Source: Nephrocerus scutellatus (lineage: Eukaryota; Arthropoda; Insecta; Diptera; Pipunculidae). From it: a stretch of DNA of 64,000 nt. Location of the stretch: NCBI GenBank assembly GCA_947095585.1, contig OX352761.1, forward strand, positions 33,137,777-33,201,776. Direction: 5' to 3'. The translations under genes and the position numbers were made by a program. Shown here piece by piece: positions 24,291 through 38,700 of this stretch (position 1 is its first letter; every line of letters begins with the position of its first letter). Under the pieces are notes generated by a model that was not told the DNA's origin, did not search any database, and worked only from the letters and a program-made list of their open reading frames with translations.

Positions 24291-26365
24291 AAACATTTAC
24301 AAAGCAGCTCTTTTGTGTTGAGTGATTCAAAAATATTAAGGCGATTTTAAATAAGTATTCGATATAATCTATATAGTATGTATATTATATATTTATTTAC
24401 ATATACATTTCTATTCATATTTTCAAATATACTAGTATGCTATGGCTAGTTACAATTGTTTATTGTTTCATTATCTATGTTGTAGAAATAAAAATACCTT
24501 AAGTTTAAAATTTATGGCTTAACTTGACTCATCCCTTTTTAAAAGAATAACTTTCGACAGTAAAAAAGTTATATTTGTACGTGCATATGTTTATACAGCT
24601 ATAAAGTTATTAAAGAAATATTAATTATTCTTGTTTGTTCACTACAAAAATACAAAATCTCTATACAATTAACATATATAAATTAAAAATGTATCCTTGT
24701 ATTTATCCGATTTATTGCTCATTTATAAAAAGATATACGGTATGTTTAAACTTTGAAATATTATATTCTTAACCCGATTTTTAAAAACTAGTTTTATATT
24801 TTTAGTTGAGTTACGTAGAGTTCGTAACGTTCGAATATGTTGATGGCTTTTGGAAGAGGTTTTTTGGAAAGGTTACTTTTAAGAAAATTCAATGCAATTT
24901 ATTTTTTTTTGTAAATTCTAATGGCAGTTAGAGATATTAAATGGAGTTAATTGTTTCCTGTTTAGATTGAATTATAAATAATAATACCACTTTGACTGTT
25001 GTTATTCATAAGCTACGAATTAATGGAATGAAGTTATCTTCAATCTTGAAATTTATATAACATGATTTTAACATTTAATGCATAGGTTAAGCATGTTCGT
25101 TACCCTGTTTGTTGTTTGTTTTCATAGTTCAACTGATAGCTTAATTGCTTTTATACATATTTTTACGTCAGCGTTAATAAGATTGCATGAACACCCCATT
25201 TGACGAATGGCATAAAATAAATTTATTTAAATTTTCGATATTTTTTTTGATTATTTGATTAAAAAAAAACCTAAATTAAGTAAATGTTTTAATTTTGTGG
25301 TGGAAAATAAAAGATCACTTATGAATGTCAACTACGAAATTCTTAAAGCTAAGTTTTCGTAATGAATTTAGTTGTAAAACGGCGTGAAAAGACGCGATTT
25401 TGCCAACTTAAGTTTACGCAATTTACCTCGTGTAAAAGTCAATTGAAGTGAATACCATATTTGTTTTTTTATTCGTAGCGCTTAGCTTAAAAGTGAAGTT
25501 GTACAAGATTATCTGGTTATATACAAATAATGAGAGAATCCTTAATATATGTCGCACCACAACTCATCAATTATATATCAAATACTTCCTCACACTTCAT
25601 ATACAGAACCTGACAATAAAAAATTTTCCTTTTAATCGGTTTTGACTTTAATACCCAGTAAGAGGATATTATGATATTAATAAATTGACTTTGCAGTTGT
25701 ATGGGAACTGAACCTATTATCTTGCACAGATTACTTTGTGATTCGGGCTATTTTCGCAATTTGAAAAGTAAATATATGCAGGCGGAAACAAACAAAAACT
25801 AGATATTTATTCTAAATTCCAGTTTAAAACAGTAAGCCCAAACAGCAACTTTTGATTTAACAATGAGGTTCCAAATGCGATCTTGAACAGTTCTTAAAAA
25901 CCTAAATTTGTACCCAATAAAAAGAACTAATTTTTGTATGATTTACGAAGCCTGTTAAATATTTACTTAGTTATCAATTATGCTGAATTATAAATTTAAT
26001 ATTATAATTAATTTCTTTTGTATATTTGTGTTTAATATGACGGTCTAACAAAAATTAACTCATTATAATTATGTGGTCGTATGAAAAATCAATCGATCTA
26101 ATATTGAATACTATTTTTCTTTGAGACTAAGCAATTTTTATTTAATATATATATTACGAATACGTGTTAAATTTATTATTAGGTGTTAATATCAAAATCT
26201 TTCGAGACAGTTAAAATATATTCATATTCGACAACGGCTTATAACGTTTCTTACAACATATGAACAAATGAAAACGAAACATTAAATATAATACTATTTC
26301 AATTTGCTTTTGTTGACTTAAGTTGTTAATATTCGACTTCTGTTCGAACTGAATGAAATTAACTA
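24291..26365. other. Intergenic AT-rich region, no gene recognised
   Basis: Very AT-rich DNA with one short frame at 25448-25645 that shows no family likeness. It lies beyond the 3' end of the AdamTS gene. Confidence 0.5.
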
Positions 26366-26371
26366 TTTATT
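26366..26371 (-). terminator. Candidate polyadenylation signal of AdamTS
   Basis: On the - strand AATAAA lies about 260 nt after the AdamTS stop codon (26628). It is a plausible 3' end but not the only possible one. Confidence 0.4.
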
Positions 26372-26627
26372 CTTAAAATTACAAATGCGTAGAAGATTCA
26401 TTGACACATCGGTGACAATCTGTAGCAATACTAATGTGTACGTCTTGATAATCATCAGTATAAATGTCCTGCACGGGAGCTTCTCACTGACTTAGTTGTT
26501 TCTCGGAGTTCTGAATTCGAATTTCCAATCTCCGAATTGGGGGCTTTAATTAAACCTTCCGAGTTGGAGTAAATGCATAAGTGACGATTTTTATCATCAC
26601 TTTTAGCTTCAGCACAATTTAAGCGTT

Positions 26628-26726
26628 TTAAGCAACATCAAGCATTAAACCTGTATTCGGTGAAATGGAGCAACGTCCGCAGTAACCTCCGCAAAAAGCT
26701 CTTCGCGATGTTGGCGATGTCTTAAA
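26628..26726 (-). CDS. AdamTS-A: AdamTS terminal exon 23: end of GON domain
   Basis: A 99-nt exon after the acceptor CTTTGCAG. It reads [20 protein letters not shown] and ends in LMLDVA-stop. The CGGYCG.C motif followed by a short hydrophobic tail is how GON domains of ADAMTS9/20 end. Phase 0 matches the donor of exon 22 at 39055. It is 12.3 kb from exon 22 and too short to stand out as a reading frame; the motif makes the call. Confidence 0.88.
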   Translation of the reverse strand, partial: FKTSPTSRRAFCGGYCGRCSISPNTGLMLDVA

Positions 26727-29700
26727 CTGCAAAGAAAAAATCAAAGTCAAAGTTATAAGTGACGAATTTGACAGTTAGTCACTTAATTTTGTTCACACGC
26801 AAAATATTACAATGAAGAACTACACAAAAAGAAAAACTGCTTACGTGATTGTAATTATTTTCCACCAATAAGATAAAGCACTAGGCTATGATACAAATAG
26901 TTAAAATACCGCATAAGGCAATGTTCCAAATTGTTAAAAAAATCCAATGAAACTTTAAAAAGTTAATTAATTTTGACACTACGAGGGTGGGTCAATAAGT
27001 CCCTGAAAAATGAAATAAGGAACACTCTTTTCGGCATAAAAACATTTTATTTTTCAACATAGTCTCTTTTTAGCTCGATACACTTCATCCAACGCTTCTC
27101 CAATTTTTTGATGCCCTCCAAATAATACGATTTGTCGAGCCCCTCAAAATAAACGTTTACCAGCGATGACCTATTCATTCGACCCAAATCTCTTACCTCT
27201 AAGCAATTTCTTCATGTTCGGAAACAAGAAATAGTCGCAGGGGCTAAATCTGGGGAATATACTGGATGAGGGAGGTGTTCGTAGCCTAACTCATGCAATT
27301 TTGCGATTGCGACTTGTGCGCAGGTGCTTTGTCCTGGTGAAAAATAACTTTTTCTTCACCAAATGCGTATGTTTTTGCTTAAAATCGGCTTGGAATCGAT
27401 TCAGCAGCTCTGCGTAGTAAGCGCCGGTGATCCGAATCCGTTTGTTGTCGATTGTGAGCAAACGCGGCACCCATATTGCGGAAAGCTTTTTCATGTCCAA
27501 ATATTTATGTAAAATCGAGATCACTGAGCTATGTGATAAACCTGTGGCCTCTTCAAGCTCGCGCAATTTCACTCGTCGATTGTCTATTGTCTATATTATA
27601 AATTTAAGTTGACGACACAATTTATGCTAATTTTCCGGGACTTATTGACCCATCCTCGTATATTCACTCCAAATATTTTATGTGGTCTATGACCAGTTAA
27701 AGTTTTTCTTCATCTCTATGCTGTATTCCCTTAAACACGGACATCTGCTCGAAATAACTTCTGTATCCTTACATTTACATTTTTACAGCATTTTTTATTA
27801 TTTGTACATAATATGATATAAAATAGTATTACTACTATTGTTATCTAGTTATCTTTATAATTTCTCAATTTTTTTTTTGAATAATTTAACCTTTTCCCAC
27901 TTTTTACCAAGGAAATCTACTTTAAAGCGGCCATTTAACTTTTCTGTTACGATTAAAAAAAATGTATAATCCGTTAAATCATGCATAACTTGGAAATAAA
28001 TAATAAAGAAATAATAGTAATAACAGTCCTTTTATTTTTACTTTATATTATGAGGCTCGGTAGGCCAAGGACCTTCAAGGCCCTCTTCCGAGATTGAATT
28101 TTTGCATACAGACGACAGCACAGACGCGTGTAGCACTATCACAGGGACCACAAGGCTCCATCGTGCCAAAATGCTCGGACAATGCGTCATAATCTACCAC
28201 CTCTGACTTAAGGGACGGACTAACAAGTTTAGACCTCGAGGACAGAAAAAAAAAGACCACACCTAAGGGGAGCCGCAAGGAAACGTCTGAATTTCTTCAA
28301 ACTGACGGGACTCTCCCATGACGAGACACTAGCCCAGTGCCAGAAAAAATTCAAAGACAGGACGATCACATCCACTATAAAGTGGAGCCGATCTAACGAC
28401 TCCATTCCTTAGAACTCGCCAAAAAGGAACAGACAAGCCTACCCCCTCAAAGTACCCGGAAAATCTATAAGGGGAGCCGCAAGGAAACGTCTGAATTTCT
28501 TCAAACTGACGGGACTCTCCCATGACGAGACACTAGCCCAGTGCCAGAAAAAATTCAAAGACAGGACGATCACATCCACTATAAAGTGGAGCCGATCTAA
28601 CGACTCCATTCCTTAGAACTCGCCAAAAAGGAACAGACAAGCCTACCCCCTCAAAGTACCCGGAAAATCTATAAGGGCAGGAAAAACTGGTTCAGGCGAA
28701 GAAGAGGCAGCGGGCGGATCGATCATATCGTTACGCTTCAGTGACGAAGGCCATTAGGTTGGCAATCACTGACCAAGGCTTTCCTGATGTCAAACTGGAG
28801 GCGGCAAATGGCAACGATCCAGGACAATATCATAAACGCGGTAGCGGAGCTTCCCACCGATGGCATTAGCCCTAATTTTCTAGGATGCAGGGCCAGATGA
28901 TGACACAGCAGCATGGCTTATAAAGACGTCCCAACCCTAAAACCATGGCCAAATGCCGAACTGAAAACAGTGGGGATGACGAAATTCCTCGCCATCAGAC
29001 ATTCTACGTCTATCTTCCGCAATTCAGGAATGAGACAAATGAAAAAATCAGTAGGCGCCTAATAGTAGGTAAAGAATAAGAACCACGCAACGAAGACTGG
29101 AAAATCCTGTCACGTAAAGATAGGGAAAATGACTATCTGCAGTTGACTATCTCGGCCTCATAGAAAATAGCGGATAACCTAAAGGGCTCCAACTATAAGG
29201 TCAACTGGCGCTTCGCGTCCATCTACTTCAGGCTAAAGAAGGAAAAGGAAAAAAGCAAAGAAGCAAGAACCAATGATGCGCCATCAAAACCAGGGCAACC
29301 AAGTCTGTCAAAAAGACCAACACGCCCTACCACCGCCAACACTAAAACCAAGCGCACTGACCGAACACAGAAATCACGTCACTTGGGACACAATGTCGAT
29401 ATAAAGGCCTCGAAGAAACACGGCTTAGGGGCAGAAATACTAAAAAAGCCTTTCCACAAGTGTAATAAATCAGGGTCCACATGTTAGAACAAATAGCCCA
29501 AAGCGATGAGATGTGTGAAAATTAATTTGCATAGATCGAAGGCAGCCACTGCCAACCTCGGCCACCTATTCGCAACAAAAACTGAGACATTGCTCTAATC
29601 GAAGAGCCCTGGACCAAGAGCGAAAAAATTTGGTTTCCCAGTTAAGCTAGGTAAATTGATTTATAACAAAGAAAATGAGAGACCAAGTGTCGCCACTCTC

Positions 29701-32700
29701 TCAACATTTATTCCATAAATCAATTCATTTTCAGAGATTTAGTCGCGATCTCCTTAGAGACGCTACGACGCAATACAAACTTTGCCTTCTTCCATGGCGA
29801 GGAAGAAGACTCCCCTCCAGAGAAAACACAGAGCTTCATCAACTTCTGTACAGCTTAAGGTCAAAAATACGAAATCGGATGCGATTCAAACGCACACCAC
29901 TTAGTCTGGGGAAGCACCAATACTAACATCAGAGGTGAGCAACTCCTTAATTACTGTTCATCTTAAAATATTGTGATAAATAATGTGGGGAACGACGCAA
30001 CCTTCATAGACGCCATACAGAGAGTGGTACTGGACATTACCCCATCAGATACAAGGACGGCCAGCATGATCTATAATTGATGGAGGCATCCTTCTCTGGC
30101 CACATGTATATTAGATTCATTATTGTAACTCCAACCAGGGCTCAATCCCTTATAAGAACGCCTAAACACACTAATTGGCTTCTTGGACCAACTCAAATGT
30201 AGCCTAACTGGTATATGTACCCCCATTAATTCAATTTCTGATCTTGACAGCTCAGCAAACGACCTTACTGAGGCAGTCATAAACGCCTACCACCAAGTTC
30301 CCCTGTAATTCGTATCAGGTGCACCAGTGACGTTTCATGGTGAAAACACGACATCGAGGCAAGTTCGTAAACTCTTCAACAAAGCCAAACGTACAAGCAC
30401 CTGGACGGCCTATAAAACTGCCCCAACTAGATACAACGTGGCCTTAAGGGACAGCAAAAGGAAAAGCTGGAGAGAGTTTTGCGAAAGCATCGGCAAACTA
30501 CCAACAGCTTGTCGACCACACAAAGCTCTCTCCCTTGACCGCAACAATCCACTTGGTTCTGTAAAGAAACCAAACGGTGAACTTACATCCTCTAGACAAG
30601 AAACTCTTGAATGTCTGGTTAAAAGTAATTTTCCTTACAGCATCATACTAGACAATCACGACGCATACGAGGATATAAATATGCACCCATACCTTATTTA
30701 GGCCATGGCCTACAGACGCTCAGCCAGCATCTTCTCACCAGAAAGCATTCGCTGGACGGTAAACTCATTCGGGGCATACAAGTCGCTGTACCCATTACTC
30801 GTAAAACTCTACAGAGCCAGCTACAGCCTAGAATACGTATTACCAAAGTGCTGGAGAGATGTACGAGTATTCGTCTTACCAAAAGGAGGAAAGAAATCCC
30901 CCGAGGATACTAGGTCGTATAGACCTATCAGCCTCACATCTTTCATTCTAATATCCATTGAGAAAATAATAGGCCATTAAATAAGGTCTAAGGCGCTCCA
31001 ACGTATTCTCATACCAGACAGGCAAATTCGACGGAAACAGCACTAAGTGAGCTGACAATTAGAATCGAAGATACACTTCGAAGCAAAGAAATGTTATTAT
31101 GCGCCTTCATTGACATACAAGGCGCTTTTGACAACACCAGCTTCGAAGTAATTCAAACAAAAGCTAGATGAAGGGGCATCGACTCCTCTATCCTAGGATG
31201 GGTCATAAGCATGTTAAGAAGCAGGAAGATTCATGCCTCACTCGACGACGAAAGCACCACAATAGCGGCAAACAGAGGCTGTTCACAAGGCATCCTATCG
31301 CCCCTTCTGTGGCTATTAGTGATGGACCAGCTGCTGATGGACCAGGCTAGCAAACAACACCTTAACAAATATTAGCTATGAAGATGACATAGTTCTAGTG
31401 GTTCGTGGAAAATTCAAGAGCACGATAACAGATCATATGCAATTTGCTCTCAAACTAGTCAAAGACTGGTGCAAAGAGGTTGGTCTAAGCGTCAATCCTG
31501 AAAAGATAGTTTGCACCCTATTCACCAAAAGACACAAAATAATGCTCCCATTACTACAATTCTCAGACAGAACCCTTCAATTAATGCCTGAAGACAAATA
31601 TTGACAAAAAACTGACATGGAACCCCCACATATCATATATTACAAGCAAAGTTAATAAAGCTTACTTTACCTATCAACGCATGTTTATCCAAACATGGAG
31701 AATAAACCGGCATATTACCCTCTGGCTTTACCAAAGCATAAGTAAGCTCAGGATCACTTACATGGTTTGGTTGCCAAAAACAGAGCAATCAACGAAAAGC
31801 TCAAAACTGAACAAAATACAAGGACTAATCTGTCTAAGTGCAACGGGTGCAGTAAAGAGAGAAAAACTTTTTAAACCTCCACCCCTACACGTACACATCA
31901 AAAGCGAGGCGGGTTCAAGAGCCACAAAACTGAACATTTTTGAGCATATTAAAGCAAACAAACCACGACACCTAGCATCATAACCAAAGTAGATTTGGAA
32001 AATGTAACTGTCCAACAAATACCCGAACGGAATCAAGTTGAAAATATGATAAGTACCCGCGCAGACAGACATACACGAAAGCGAGATAAGAAAAACGTTT
32101 TAAAAAAGCAAAGATCGAAAACGAAATATGTATTATGTATGTATATGTATTAAAATGTGTTCTTCATAGCTTTACTTCTGTCCAGTTAATTTTTGTGAGC
32201 CTGAAGCTCGATCACTTCCAAATTTTTACAGAAAGTGTTGTTATAGGAGATACGAGAGTGGGTCAATAAGTCCCTGAAAATTAACACAAATTGTGTCGTT
32301 ACCTTAAATTTATCATTTTTTTTGTCAAGAATCATCTTTCAAAAGAACGCACCCAAATTTTCTGTCAAATAGTTTTGTTGTGGCAGCCATTTTATATAGA
32401 GGTCTACGAGAATTTTCGTTAAAATCGAAAAAAGGGAATTTCGAGTGCTCATTAAACACTATTCTCTGCGAGAAAAAACTATCATGCAAACCAAACAAAA
32501 GCTTAACCAATATTATGGGGACTCTTGACCATCGATTGGAACCATTCACCACTGGTTTACTCAATTTCGGTGCGGTCGTTCAAGCACAAGTCGTTCTGGG
32601 TTCTGGTCGTTCAATTGAGGTCACCACACCAGAAATGGTCGACAAAATCCATGGTTTGATAATAGACGATCGACGAGTGAAATTGTGCGAGCTTGAAGAG

Positions 32701-35700
32701 GCTCAGTGATTTCGATTTTACATAAATATTTGGACATGAAAAAGCTTTCCGCAATATGGGTGCCGCGTTTGCTCACAATCGACAACAAACGGATTCGTTT
32801 GACAACTTCTAAGGTGTGTTTGGCGATGTTCCAAAAAAATTCGACAAAGTTTTTGCGCCGTTTCATAACCGTGGATGAAACCTGGATTCACCACAACACA
32901 CCAGAAACCAAGGAACAGTCAAAACAATGGAGATTTGTATCGAATGAAGAGGTCATCGCTGAAACAAACGCTTATTTTGAGGGGCTGAAGAAATCGTATT
33001 AATCGGAGGGCATAAAAAAATTGGAGAAGCGTTGGATGAAGTGTATCGAGCTAAAAGGAGAATATGTTGAAAAATAAAATGTTTTTATGCCGAAAAGAGT
33101 GTTCTTATTTCATTTTTCAGGGACTTATTGACCCACCTTCGTACACATAAATACGGATAAATTTTGACATAAACATTTATTTGGGAGTTCCTCGTTTCAA
33201 GGGTTCTATCACTTTTACAAGAAATGTTTTAATCGGAGATACTATGTGTGCAAAGTGTGAATAAAATCGGGTGGATTTTTATAAAATATATATGGGGGCT
33301 CACTTCCAAATTATAATAAAAAGAGTTGTGATCGGAGATACACATCTGGGTTTAAAATTGATCACAAGATTTAGCTAGAAGCCACAAGCAAACTATTAAA
33401 AATATAAAGCTATATATAATAAAGAACACGAGAGCACGTCCAACTGGTTTGAAATCATATGAACAAGTAAGGTTTTATTTTAACTAGTAGTGTGTAAGAG
33501 AATACAATAATACTGTGTTTGTGAATACAATTGACAATACAATAGACTGAGTACAGTATTAGTGAATACAATTGACTGAGTAGAGTGTTTATGAATACAA
33601 TAAACTAAGTGCTGACAATATTAAATTTATAACACCCTCACTCAATAAAATATTCAATATGAAATTACATATCATGTTAAAATTTTATTGCTTCATTAAT
33701 TTAATCCCATTTTTAATGAGCACAATTTCGTTTTTGGTCCACTGACAGCCTTGGTAAGAACATCTGCTGCATTCTCGTTTGTTGAAACATAAGTTTAATT
33801 GATTGTACCATCTTCAACTTTCTGTCGCAAATGATGATATCTGATGTCTATATGTTTCGTTCTTTGATTGTAGCCATCTGATTTTGATAAATGAATGGCA
33901 CTTTGATTGTCCATTTGGATATGAACTGGTTGAGCGATGTCTGGATCTAATTCACGACCAAGATTTCGTAACCAAATTGCTTCTCTAATCGCCCATGACG
34001 CAGCTATGTACTCAGCTTCCGTACTCGAAAGTGCGATAGTACTTTGTCGTTTGCTGTTCCAGGTTATACCGCCATTACTTAGCTGGAAAACATAACCAGT
34101 ACATGAACGTCTCGTGTCGACGCTTGATGGCCAATCTGCATCACAAGAACCGGTTAAATGTTTTACATCAAATTTCGAATAACGCAATTTGTAATCTAAT
34201 GTTCCTTTTAGATATCTTAATATCCTTTTTGCAGCAGTCCAGTGTGATCGTCCGTAATTGGAGTTGAAACGACTCACATCATTCACTGCATATGAAATGT
34301 CTGGTCGACTTCCTTGTGCAATGAATAACAGGCAACCAACTAATGATTGATACGGAATTTTCGTCATTTCTTCCTTTTCTTCTTTAGTTATTGGGCTCAT
34401 TGTAACAGACAACCTTTGACATGGATCACTGAGTGTTGCAACTGGATTATAATTTGCCATACCAAATCGTCCAATCACTTCTGATATATACGATTTTTTG
34501 ATCAATAGAAATCACATTATTCTCGTACGTAAAATGTAAACCAATACATGAAGTTGCAATGTCCATGTCTTTCATTTTAAATGCATTGCATAACGCGTCT
34601 TTCAATTTGTTCAAAGTGACTAGATTTTTCCAAAAAATCAGGAAGTCATCAACATAGATCGTAATGATCAAAGACAGATCATCATTAAAGAACACAGATG
34701 GATCATTTATTGATTTCTTTAAGCCGTGTAACTTTAACATCTTTGTTAATTTCTCGTTCCATACTCGTCCACTTTGTTTAAGACCATATATCGACTTATT
34801 TAACTTACAGACTTTATTTGTTCCATCGTGAAAACCTTCTGGTTGAACCATATATATGTCTTCTTTTAGATCGCCCTGCAAAAATGCTGTAATTGCATCA
34901 ATCATCTTTAAACCATTTTTAACAGCAAGTGCGATGACAAAACGAATCGATGAGTAACGTACCACTGGTGAATACACTTCTTCATAATCGATTCCATAGA
35001 CCTGTGAGCAACCTTTTGCAACCAATCTTGCTTTAAATCGAGTAATGTTTCCAAAATCATCACGCTTGAGTTTAAAAACCCATTTTGATTTAATCGGTTT
35101 GCGATTTTTGGGCAAATCCACTAACTGCCAATTCCCATTTTCGACTAACGAATTAACTTCTTCTTGCATGGCCGATTTCCATTGATCACAATTTTCATTA
35201 TTCAAAGATTCATTATATGTTATCGGCTCATCTACTTGTGCAAGTAAGCCATAGGGGCCATATGTAATATATCCATCAAATTTTCTTGGCTTGGGTGCAC
35301 GACTGGTTCTACGAACTGTTTGTTGTGGTGTAAAACTACCAATATCTTCATAGGTTTTATCATTTGCGTCATCATATTTCGTTTCAATTGAAATTTCGGA
35401 TGGAACCAATGTTTTTTTTAACTCATTTTCGATAGACTCACTAGACGATTCTGGGGGAGTACTGTTGGGAACGCTTTGTTCATTGTCCCTCACTTCATTT
35501 GATTCCTCCTTTAACTCTTAATCGACTGAATCTTCTGTTACAAGAACTTGAGCAGAGCCACTTTCGTTTATAAACATAACATCTCGACTGATCTCAAACT
35601 TCTTGCTGATCGGATTAACACAACGACAACCTTTAGTACCTTCAGCAAATCCCACAAAAACCACTTTTTTTTGACTTTTTATCCCACTTCCTCCGTTTTT

Positions 35701-38700
35701 GCTTTGTAATGTGCACCATAGCTGGACTACCAAATACTTGAAGATGACTAACATCAACTTTAGTGCCTGACCAAACTTCTACCGGAGTTTTTGTATTTAA
35801 GGTTACATTTGCTGATCGATTTAATATATATGTTGCCATGTTAATAGCTTCAGCCCAGAACGAGACATCCAGCTTCGAATCAAACAACATACACTTAGCC
35901 TTTTCCACCAATTTTCTATTCGTTCTTTCGGCGATAGCGTTTTTCTCGGGAGTATACGCAACTGATGTTTGATACCATTCATCTTAAAATATTTTTTGAA
36001 CCTTTGATTGATGTACTCCGTGCCATTATCTGATCTTAATGCTTTGATGTATCTTCCCGTTTCTTATTCAACTACTGATTAAAACTCAATAAAGCGATCA
36101 AACACTTCAGACTTTTCTTTTAAAAAATGTACAAAATTCTTTCTTGAATGGTCATCTATAAAGGAATGTATGAATTTAGCGCCACCGATTGATTTATTTT
36201 CCATTGGGCCTATTAAATCAGTATGAACTAAATCTAAAATGTTATTTGTACGCGTCGTGCTATTAGTAAATGATTTTCGAGTTTGCTTACCTTCTTTGCA
36301 AATCTCACAATTTTTAATTTCAATTTCGTTTTTATCATTAAAATTGATGCCATTTACTAAACCATTTTTCATCTTACACATGTCCGCAAAGTTTATATGA
36401 CCCAACTTTCTTTGCCACAATAAACCACTCTTTGTCTGTGACATTGCTGCTAAATATTTAACTTGTTGTACCTGAAGTCGATATATACTATATTCTGATT
36501 TAATGTCACACACTAACTGTTTTAGTTTATTGATAATTCGACAGCCATTTTGATCAAATATGACTTCATTACCGTTTTTTACTATTTGTGCTACAGACAA
36601 TAAGTTCGCAGATAAACCAGGAACTCACAAAACATTATTAAAATCTATCTCGAATTCGTTTACACGCACTTGTATTTTACCGACACCTTTAACTGGAACT
36701 TTGCTTGAATTTGCCGAAGTAATTTGTGTAATTTCGGATGATTTTATTTCGGTGAACAAATTTTCAAATGGTGTCATATGCTGTGATGCTCCACTATCTA
36801 TGTACCACTCACTTTCATGGCACCGTTTTGAAAAATATTAAAACACTTGACTTTGATTTTTGACGATGATTTTGATTTATTGTTGCTACCACTGTTTCCA
36901 AAGAACGCTGATCCTTGACCATCCGATCTCGAACCATAATCGCAATCAAGTAATTTCGATTTGATTGAATCTGCCGTTATTGTGGTGCCGCTACTTTCAA
37001 GTCCCATTATCATAGGAGCAAAATCATTCGGTAAACCTGCTAACAAAATGCTACCAAGCCACTCATCTGGCACAGAAAACCCTATACCGTTCAATTTATT
37101 CACAGTTTCAAATGCTTGTGAAATATAATCGTTCATGGAATCACAACTTTTCAAGCGTATTGTCACCAACTTGCGTAACAAACCGATACGACGCGAAAGA
37201 CCACGATCCTCATATAAGTCTTTCAATTTCTTCCATGTTCCAGCCGCTGGGGTTGAATTTACAACGTGTACGAACAAACTTGGAGAAATGCTTAACTCGA
37301 TTCTGGCTTTAGCTTTCCTGTTCTTTACTTCATCTGTTTCAGCATTTGTTCCAGTTTCAATACAATTAGTGTAATCATTCAATTCAAGTAAATTTTTAAT
37401 TGAAAATTGCCATGTATGGTAGTTCTCACTACCACGCAATTTTTTGACGCCGTTCCAACCACCATCGTTCGCCATTTTGCCACTATATTTTAATTAATTT
37501 GGAATCGACGAACAATTCACCCTTTTATTCTAATTAATTTATCGCGACAAACACGAATTTTAATTAATTTATCGCGACTTACACGAATTTCAATTTATTT
37601 ATCGCGACTAACACGAATTTCAATTAATATATCGCGACTAACACGAATTTCAATTAATATATCGCGACTAACACGAATTTCAATTAATTTCGACTTGTAA
37701 CAAAGAAAACAATTTCAAACAAAATTTTTGCGTCTCTCTGGGCCCATATAACCTGTTAAAAAAATAAAGCTATATATAATAAAGAACACGAGGACACGTC
37801 CGACTGGTTTGAAATCATATTAACAAAGTAAGGTTTTATTTTAACTAGTAGTGTGTAAGAGAATACAATAATACTGTGTTTGTGAATACAATTGGCAAAT
37901 TGGCAATACAATAGCCTGAGTACAGTATTAGTGAATACAATTGACTAAGTAGAGTGTTTATGAATACAATAAACTAAGTGCTGACAATATTAAATTTATA
38001 ACACAAACACACATGAATGCGAAGTCAATATAGAAAATCTAATATGAAGACATTTTTAGTTTTTTTTTTCTTCGTAGTCGTCATTGTCCTGTAGGTGACA
38101 CAGAATGCAATGGTAATACGAATATGATAAAAAAATATCAGCGCCAAGAGAAACACGTGCTGTTTTCAGCACACACGAGCCGAATGGAAAATGGCGCTTA
38201 GAATACACATCACACATTCATCTTAACAAGTAAAGGTAACAAACTTCGTTTTTCGGGTACAAACTTTTACGTATGAAACGACACACGCCCACACAGTCCT
38301 TTATTATTTGGTAATAATCACCAAAATATTTGTTTTTTGAGGTCGGGGCTATTTCAAAATATTTTCTTTTTTCCACGCATCACACGCGACTTGCGACACG
38401 CGTCAAACGCGGGATATCAAAATTGACCCCTGACATTGAGCTGCTCACACAAATTTCAGCCCTCTAGGTTGTGCGGAAGGTGTTTAAAATGGACCTCAAA
38501 AATGGCGCGATTTCAACTTATAACATGCGCCAGACGTGTTATAGGTGGAATATAAAAAATACTATTTTGGACTTAGACACTCGCAAAATTTCAGCTCTCT
38601 AGGTCGTGTGGAATGTGGTTAAAACGGACCTCAAAATAATCGAAAATACAGACAAAAAGGGGTCAAGTTAAGTAAGAGTTTTTAAAAAGCAATGTAAAGA

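Larger units (their letters stand above)
33389..38008 (-). mobile_element. Copia-type (Ty1/copia) LTR retrotransposon with target-site duplication
   Basis: LTRs at 33394-33634 and 37754-38003 begin TGTTA and end TAACA (one end mutated at the left copy), flanked by CAAAC at 33389-33393 and 38004-38008. The element reads right to left: LTR, primer site, gag, protease, integrase, RT, RNase H, LTR. The order integrase before RT defines the copia superfamily. By eye the LTRs differ by about nine substitutions and two small indels over 240 bp, so the insertion is not recent. It sits in the last intron of AdamTS, in the same orientation as that gene. Confidence 0.93.
32195..38045 (+). mobile_element. 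Helentron/DINE-like element split by a mariner and a copia element
   Basis: Three pieces are the same repeat: 32195-32250, 33144-33393 and 38004-38045. Joined, they read through monomers ('gttgttataggaga' + 'tacacataaatacgg') to the family end ('agccacaagcaaac' + 'acacatgaatgcgaagtcaa' followed by TATAGAAAATCTAA). Both later insertions carry their own target duplications, proving this repeat was there first. Confidence 0.65.

Noticed and set aside
37531..37680. CRISPR-like regular 30-bp repeats
   Set aside because: There are no spacers, the units are contiguous, and they lie in a copia leader of an animal genome.
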